DNA from: Sarcocystis neurona
Lineage: Eukaryota > Apicomplexa > Conoidasida > Eucoccidiorida > Sarcocystidae
Reading direction: 5' to 3'
Length of the DNA stretch: 64,000 nt
Assembly (NCBI GenBank): GCA_000727475.1
Contig: KL647288.1
Location: forward strand, 5,476,306 to 5,540,305
Shown here: one piece after another, positions 56,801 through 64,000 of the stretch
How the letters are laid out: the number at the start of each line of letters is the position of its first letter
Position numbering within the stretch: the stretch's first letter is position 1
Translations under genes and position numbers: made by a program
Notes under the pieces: model-generated
Database searches by the model: none
Told to the model about the DNA's origin: nothing
Seen by the model: only the letters and a program-made list of their open reading frames with translations

Positions 56801-59800
56801 ACTGCTGCAGAGGATGGTGCCGCTTCAGCGGCAGACCTGATGCGTGCGGTACGTGCTTTCTTCCCCGTGCACGCGTTGCACCAGCTGAGGCTCACTGTCT
56901 TGCAGGCAGCAGCTGCTGCTCGTCCTCCCCCTGCCACGGCAGCAGCAGGGAGAGGGGGAGCTGGCGCAGGGATGGAGGTGCAGAGCCTGCTGCAGCGAGC
57001 CTGGGTGCATGTGACAGGACGGCAACGAGTAGTGCTGCTGCTCCGTCTCCCCCTCCTTTCTGTGGTGAAGGAGCAGCAGTAGCAGCAGGAAGCGGGAGGA
57101 CGCTGCAGAGTCGAGAGGTAGTGAACCGCCCGAACAGCAGCAGCAATAGCAGAACGTTCTGCAGCAGCTGCGACACCAGCGGCGATGGCGCAGCTGCTGT
57201 TCCTTCTGCTGCTGCTGTGTACGAGATCCCCACGTGCAAACAGGATACAACGCAATCCGTTGCGCACATCTCGCCTGCACCACCACCATTGGTGCGCAGC
57301 TTCACAGCGGCTTCCCCCCGCTTCATCTGCAGCACCACGCAGACAGCTGCAGCCGCACCAGCAACCACAGCAGCAGCAACTGCACGCAACGCACCATCAT
57401 CGGCAGCAGCAGCGACCGCGACACGCAACCCGTCTTCAAAAGAAGAAGCAGCAGCAGGTGCGTGCCGCAGACCTGTCGCAGCTGCAGCAAGAGCAACAGC
57501 AGCAAGCGAAAATGTACGAATAGCCGCTGTTGCTGTAGCAACAGAAGCCAGGCGAAAACTTAGAACAGCACACGCGTTGTCCTTGGCAGCAGCAGCCCCA
57601 GACACACCTCCAACAGCGAAAGCAGGGACACGTATACTACAAGGAGAGAATATTGCGGCAGCAGCAGCGGCAGCGACAGCGAGATCGGGACAAGCATCCG
57701 GAGCTGGAGGAGAGACGGCGGCAGGGCGAGGAGCGTTGCGCACAGCACGAGCGGCAGCGGCTGCTGCGGGATGCGTTGTGTCTCTCGGAGCAGCAGAAGA
57801 AAAAGGCGAAGCGGCGGCGGCCGGTGCAGGAGGAGAAGTAGCAGCGGCAGGAAGGAGAGTAGAAGCGAAGACAGCAACAACAGCAGGCAGACGAACAGGC
57901 GCATCAGCGTTAGAGTCAGCGGCAACAAGAGAGACACCAGCCGCTAGATCAGCCGGAGGAGCGGCAGCAGCAAGAAGCGTGTCTGCTAGTGCATCCTGCC
58001 GTAGTCGCAGTAGGGAATGCAGGGAGACCGCCGCACGTAGCAAGGCATGTTCGCCTCTTGTGGAGTCTGAGCAGTGCTGCAACCAGCAACACATTGCTGC
58101 ACCTACGTGTGCTGCTGCCTGTCGTGATGCTGCTGCTTCTTCTTCCACTGCTGCGACTTCTCCTGAAGCTGCTGCTGCTGCGCCTGCGGTGCCTCTTGGC
58201 AGACGGCCTGTCACGGCGCCTAGCTCTTTTCTTCCCTGCTGCAGCAGCACCACAAGATTCGTCGTTTGCAAATTGACGAAGAAGAAGGAGAGACGCCGGA
58301 CCCATAAGCAGGAGGAAGAAGAAGAGACTGAAAGCAGCTTGTGCCGCATGGATTTGTTGGGCTGCGCGTGGCGTCCGTCCCTGCCGCTAGCGCTGCGTCT
58401 GCGGACGCTACTGCAGCAGACGATTTTTAGCAGCAGCAGATACAGGCTCTGCACGCACAGCATCAGCAGCAGAGAAGGGAAAGAGTGGATACGGTCCTGG
58501 CTTCGCAGGAGCAGCAGCAAGACCCGGCCAAGGCAAGCGCAGCTGCCGGCAGCGGGAGAAGGGGCTTCGACAGCAGCAGCAGCTGATGCAGCAGTGCCAG
58601 AAGAGGAAGCAGCACCAGCAGTTCGAAACGAAGGAGCAGGAGCAACAAGGGCAGGGGCAGCAGCAGCAGTCACGGCGGAAGAAGCAGCACCACCAGCGGC
58701 GACTAGAGAAGTAGGAGAAGTCGTCGATCCGCAAGAAGCTGCAGCAGCTGAACAGCAGCCTTGCGTTCACCTCTGCTGTGCGAAAGGAATAGCAGCAGCA
58801 GCGGATGCCGCAGCAGCGGGATCTGCAACAGCGGGAGCAGAAGCAGCGGGAGCACCAGCGGCGGGAGTAGCAGGAGCGCGAGCAGCAGCGGTAACTGCTG
58901 CAGCAGCAGCATCCGTAACAACAGGACGCGGAGGAGCGACGGAGTGCGGCGAAGGTGCTGTAGCAGCAGAGTGCGCTTCACCGCAACGAAAATGCAACAG
59001 GCAAGAGTCCACCCCAACCCTGGCGGAATTTTTGTCGCAGCAGCAGCAGCACTGCAGCGAGACGCACGGCAGCAGCAGACAGCGACAGCAGCAGAAAGCC
59101 ATACGGCAGCGCAGAAACCAGCAGCCGGCACTGATGCAGGACGTCGACCAAGCCGACTGCAAGCTACAGCAGCAACGCCACGCCCACAAGAAGCGACAGG
59201 CGACCGAGCAGCAGCAGGAGAAGGAGTCGCCCCACAGCAGCCGGCCCCACCGCACGCTGCAGCAGCAGCAGCAGCTGAAGTGCCACCACCGGCAGCAGCA
59301 GAACTGCGACCAGCAGGAGGAGCAGAGGAAGTGGCCGCTGCAGCCCTCTGCGGGGGAGCAGAACCAGAAGCTGCAGAGATGGCAGCCGCAGAGGCATGTG
59401 GCAGCGTGCGTGAGTCGGGAGACGGAGGAGGGGCAGCAGTGGGAGGTCCCGGTTTTTGTGTTCCGCCCAGAAGATTTTGCCTCTGCAGCATGGAGGAGAT
59501 GGAGAGGCCTTGCGCGGCTGTCTGAGATTGCAGAAGATCGAGAAGCAGAAGTGGTGTTTACCCGTCCGGAGAGATGGGCGTCAAGCGGGCGAAGAAGCAC
59601 TACCAAAGAACAGCCTTCTTGTCCATCTTCTTCTGCCTGCGTTTTCTCCGCTGCTGCTGGGGCGCCAAGTGCTGCTCCTCCGGGCAGAGGCGTCGTCGCC
59701 GACAACAGCAGCAGCAGCACTAACGGAGGCAGCTCGAGGGGCAGCAGCAGCAGTTTCGAGCGTTGTGTCACCAGCAACACGTGCGGCAGGAGGAGCAGCG

Positions 59801-61985
59801 ACAGCGGCGACAAAGGCAGGTGGACGTCCAAGGAAGAAGGAGACATCGCCAGCAGTAACGCAGAGAAGGGCACGGGAATAGTAAAGACTCCTGCGGCTTT
59901 TCCGAGATACAGAGATGAAGAAACAGCGCGGAGAATGTGTGCGGCTTCGCTACACGGGCCCGTCTACTGGCAGCAGCAGCAGCAGATAGTGAGGAGAAAA
60001 AGAGTTGTGCTAGCGGATGAAGCTGCGATGCAGCAAAGCGGCCTGGACCTGCGTTACCGACGGCGTATAAGACGAGCCGCTGCGCAGCTTCTGCGTAGAA
60101 CCAGACAAGAAGGAGAAGCAGAGAGAGACGAGAAAACAGCGGCAGCCCAAGAACAGAGGGAAACAGCAGGAGAAGAGGAAGTCACACGTGCAGGAGCTGC
60201 GGATCAAACAGCAGCAGCGAGTGAGAGTGAGTTTCCCGTGAAGTATTACTAAAGTGGAAGAAATAAAGAAGACTAGGAAGAAGCAGCACAACAACGGTAG
60301 ACAGCAGCGAAAGGCGACGGTGTAGTAGCAGTCGTCGAAGAAACGGCAGCAGCAACTACTCCAACAAAGCAACGAGAAGGGACAGGGCGAACGAAGGGAA
60401 AGCAGGCTTCCGCGGCATGTCCTACACCGTTGTCAGCGGAAGGCTGTAGTCGACAAGAGCAGCAGCCACAGGAAACACCTGAGCACCGGAAGCAGCAGCA
60501 GCAGCACAAACTTCTCAGCAGCCCCTGCATAGGGAGCTGCAGCAGTGGACCTGCTGGAGCAACCGCGGCAGCGAGGACAACGCACGTAGCGGCAGTGACG
60601 TCCCCCCTGCGGAGCGATGTTAGCAGCAGCAGCATTGCTCACACGCTTAGCAGCAGCCTTCCCCACACGTGCAGCAGCAGTGACTTTCGTGGCAGCCACA
60701 CGCACACTCTCACTAACAGCAGCAGACGGTCTCCCACCCGAAGCAGCAGCAACAGCAGCCCGCCCAGCAGGAGCAGCAGCATCTCGAGCAGCCGCAGAAG
60801 TAGGACTAGGAGCTGCAGCAGCAGGAGCAGCAAAGGTATTTGTCGCAGCTGCAGCACGCTGAGCAGCAGCGCCTACAGTAACAGCACCAGAAATTTTCGT
60901 AGCAGCAGCGACACTCCAAGCAGTCGCAGCAGCAGCTTCACTCCCAGCAGTACCCCACCCCAACACCCTGAGAGCGGCACGATGGGAAGGGGCTGCTGCA
61001 CGAGCACCAGGAAAGTCAGAGAAGCAGCGCCAGCAAGAGTGTTACTGACAGCAGCAGCAGCGAACAGGTCAGTCAGAGAGCCAGAGAAAGGGAAGTGTGT
61101 TGAGGCGAGGGAATGCGGCCGATGAATAGGGAGGAGCGTCACGCGTATCCGATGCGATGAAGAGTCGCTGCGAGTTTCTCGAAAAAGACGCCCGTGATGT
61201 GATTGCTGGTACAACTGGTGTTGCCCGTGCTGCTGTTGTTGCTTCTGTTGCCGTTGCTCTTCGTGCAGTCGAAAAAGCAAGTCCTGCTGGTCTAACTGGC
61301 GCTTTCAACATTGTACGTGCTCCTACTGCTGCTGCTGCTCTGGATGTAGCTGGACTTGCTCCTAAGAAGGAAATTTTGCCGCTGTTAAAGCCACGTTGCT
61401 GTTGCATGTCTTGCTCGTGCTGCTGCAGGCGCCCCTGCGGTTTCTGGCCTTACCTCTGCAGTTTCTGGCCCTGCAGCTGCAGTTTCTGGCCCTACTGCTG
61501 CAGTTTCTGCCGTTGGTTCTGCTGCTTACCGTTCTCCCGCTGCTTCTGGCTTTGCGGCCGCTGCTCTCCGACGCAGTGACTGCGGCCGGCAGACAGAGAC
61601 AGCGACAGACGCAGCAGCAGCAGCGGCGCCAGCACAGGGCAGTGGTTCTCTATCCGTGTCGAGCTCCGCAACAGGAAGCAGTAGACGCCACGCGAAAAAC
61701 GAAAAAGAAGTCTGCAGCTCGTCCACAGAGGGTGCACAGGGATCTTTGCTGCCAGCCAACACGTTGTGTGCCTCTGCGGGACAAAGTGAAGGACTGCTGA
61801 CTTCTCCCAGCAGCGAGGGTGCAGCACAAGCAAGACAGCAACAAACGGAGAGAAAAGAGGAGGTGACAGCAAAGAAAGTTGCCGAACAGGCAGAAGCAGA
61901 AACGAGGGAGCTCAAAGACTTGCGCAGTCGCACACGCCTCCTGCAGCTGCTGGCACGCATCGTCACTCCTTACCTTGATATCTAG
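55645..61985 (+). CDS. Low-complexity gene of unknown function, plus strand
   Basis: The core is a plus frame open from ATG 55645 to TAA 60252 (1535 codons). I propose it leaves by a strong donor GAG A|gtgagt at 60226 and joins an exon at 61429-61985, phase-consistent, for about 1712 aa. N-terminal 400 residues are Ser/Cys-rich (CSSSGGNAC type), the middle is Ala/Thr/Arg-rich, then a Gln-rich block (about 59030-59340), and the end is more ordinary (WEVPVFVFRPEDF, AAFPRYRDEETARRMCAASL, LDLRYRRRIRRAAAQLLRRT). No domain is recognised. Stops are rare in CAG-derived sequence in any frame, so only the 3' third is convincing. CTG-type islands at about 56870-57110 and 58085-58260 may be introns. A minus frame of 593 codons (56892-58673) overlaps and cannot be excluded. 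Confidence 0.45.
61429..61985 (+). CDS. Probable C-terminal exon of the plus-strand gene
   Basis: The acceptor tcttgctcgtgctgctgcag|gc at 61428 has an excellent pyrimidine tract. The exon encodes APAVSGLTSAVSGPAAAVSG, a short AVSGP repeat, then SDCGRQTETATDAAAAAA, and a charged helix ERKEEVTAKKVAEQAEAETR running into LLQLLARIVTPYLDI before TAG at 61983-61985. Composition and a natural end argue for real coding sequence. It starts needing two bases, matching the phase-1 donor near 60226. Confidence 0.6.
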
Positions 61986-64000
61986 TATACAAAATGTACC
62001 GCATGCAAGCGTGTGTCTACTGCGGTGTGCGCCTTTCTCTAGAGGGAGCTCTGTCGGAGTTGGCTTGGCGTCCTCTCAGTGTGTGAGAGACAAAAATAGG
62101 CGAAAAATACGTGTAGGCGGGGAGGGCGAGAGACAGAGAGGGAGAGAAAAAAGAGTGAAGGAGGAAGAGAGAGGGAAAGAAAGAAAGAAGTAGGGGCGCA
62201 TCGGAATGCAGATTGCTGCCTGGTTTGATAGAGAGGCACGTAAGAAAGACGAGCGGATTCGTCGTATCGTTATTTTGTGTCTGTGTAACACGTGGACTTC
62301 TGCTCTACGTACTTTTTTCACGCTCTCAACGATATAAGAAAGGTCCAGCTTGACCCTGTCTATCTAGCCAGGAACACTGCTGTCGACTGTGTGTGTCAAC
62401 ACACAGGCAGTTAAAGGATCGACTGTCTACGACGGTGGTAACGGACAATGCCTGCTACAAACGGAAAAAGACAAGGCGGGCCAAAAGAATTAAAACAGGT
62501 CTACGTGGATGTGTATACATATATATGTGTATATGCGAGTATGTGTGTGCGTACACAAGTATTACATTATTCGCGGGGAAGATGTGACCGCGAGAGATGG
62601 AAAGGTCGTCTCAAATGAAAATGGAGATAGCCCTCTCCGTCCAAGCGACACCGGCAAAAGTGCTATTTTTTGCACAGTTACAGTCTGTGCTCGAGACTTC
62701 TAAATATAGAGGAACACCTGACCTCGGGGGTGTGGAGCGCGACATATATATATATATATGTATGATTGTGTTGGATATTAGACACTTGTACGAATATTCG
62801 TTTTCCTCTACATCTATGTGTATTTTTTACGTATATACGTGAGAATTCCTCATACTCGTGGATACGGACCAGCGTATAGATGGATGTATATAGCGGAAAC
62901 ACACACGTGTTATAAAAGTCATCTCCGTCTACATGAACGTATGCACAGATATGCATGGATGACACTTCTGTTGCCTGTGTGTACATACATACGCGTTGAT
63001 TCTGTGTGTTTGGGGATACGTGCCAGTTGTGTGTGGACGGGGGCGTGCACACCCCCATGTATAAAAATGTAAGTGTGTGAAGCGTGTTGTGCCACGTGCG
63101 TATACGAAGCGTGTTTCTACGTCCACACACGTGTAGGTGAATGTATATGCTTCCGTGTTTGTCGTGCATGCAGACTTGTGCCCGACGCACGCACACAACC
63201 AGACAGCAGGGTGAAACAGAGTTGCAAACACAGGAGAACATGTTGGACAACGAGTGATGCGTCAGGCTGCTTCCCGCGAGTGCTTGCTTTTGTTAGTCTA
63301 CGCATATACTCGTACACTTGCATATGTGTAAGTAAGCGTACAAACACGTACGCGTGTATATGCACATATGTGTATATTGACGAGGGCAAGACCTTTATGT
63401 AAAAACACTGGAGAACCTAAAACCCGTGTAGTTTCACAATGAGCAGGTAGGCTGCTCCTGGGCTCGATCGCCTGACCGTCGTGAAGAACGTCCCTTTATA
63501 TTTTCTCTTTTGGGAAGAGGATTGAACACATGTACGAAAGGAGACACGAATAGGAGCTGGACAGCCAAAGAAAGAGATCGGGCAGAAATATACACGCGTC
63601 AACTGATGAAAACGCCCTGCGTTGCTGCACGGGGGCACAAGGTTGGCGCAGACTGGCAGATTAGGCGCCGAAAGACACTGTCCAGACGCCTGCACACATG
63701 CATTGTACAGTCCAAACCCTGCAGAAGATGTGCGCGCGGGTCTGCTTCTATCTATTTATTCTGTTTGTGGACAGAGTAGTATATTATTTATACTAGGAAA
63801 GTGTTACAAAATCATAACAACGAAAACCAAAAGTCACTTGAGTATGATATGCTTCAGTTAGTGCGGCAGGAAGGGAGGACTTAACGGAAATCTCCACGTT
63901 CTTGTGCTCTGTGCAATGTGCAAGAGATACGGGGGTGGTCCCTGAAAGTTCTAATATGCATGTCATTCCCATCCGAGTGAACAGATTCACATAGCACAAT
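61986..64000. other. Right flank without a recognised gene
   Basis: 62090-62190 is a purine-rich tract (gagaga, gaaagaaagaaag). 62510-63380 contains alternating Py-Pu tracts and short AT runs (for example 62740-62760). 63400-64000 is ordinary sequence. Frames up to 190 codons on the minus strand (62678-63250) run through the alternating DNA and have no domain. Confidence 0.55.

Noticed and set aside
56892..58673. 593-codon minus-strand frame
   Set aside because: Ala/Val-rich and superficially protein-like, but it overlaps the plus frame whose 3' part is better supported. The plus strand is CAG-type, the polarity seen in exons elsewhere in the window. Kept as an alternative, not annotated.
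63417..63861. Short frames near the right edge (92, 89 and 79 codons)
   Set aside because: They overlap one another on opposite strands and show no motif or splice logic.

Overview
The window looks like nuclear DNA of a coccidian apicomplexan, most likely an Eimeria-type parasite. This is inferred from spliced genes with consensus GT/AG introns, CAG-type triplet runs that encode Ser/Ala/Gln homopolymers inside exons, and repeat-dense segments alternating with repeat-free ones. The last feature resembles the feature-rich/feature-poor segmentation described for E. tenella chromosome 1. No bacterial-type operon, rRNA, tRNA, CRISPR array, telomere array or intact transposon was found.

Layout. 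1-7386: non-genic sequence full of alternating pyrimidine-purine tracts. 7387-15776 (minus): a five-exon patatin-like phospholipase, about 1446 aa, with both catalytic motifs. 15777-21005: repeat-poor spacer with one strong inverted repeat. 21006-25473 (plus): a 15-exon gene for a secreted protein of 502 aa with a signal peptide, a probable PH domain and an acidic Glu/Lys tail. It has small introns (44 nt and up) and one likely GC-AG intron. 25474-27849: spacer. About 27850-45082 (minus): a large-intron Ser/Thr protein kinase of about 1000-1090 aa whose lobes match the IKS1-like family. 45083-52740: divergent spacer, repeat-rich at both ends and repeat-poor in the middle. 52741-61985 (plus): an extremely CAG-rich locus with a 1535-codon open frame and a better-supported C-terminal exon. 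61986-64000: no gene seen.

Exons were joined by hand using splice consensus and codon phase. The internal joins of the patatin gene, the kinase (exons 1 to 9) and the PH gene are phase-consistent. The kinase 3' end and the whole 52.7-62 kb locus are not settled.

Two themes stand out. First, in the kinase gene several 3' splice sites are built on CTG/TGC triplet arrays in the sense strand, while exons tend to carry CAG/GCA arrays, so repeat polarity partly tracks exon-intron structure. Second, gene architecture follows the repeat landscape: the PH gene in repeat-poor DNA has small introns and no homopolymers, whereas the patatin and kinase genes in repeat-rich DNA have introns of roughly 0.4-2.9 kb and long homopolymer insertions.
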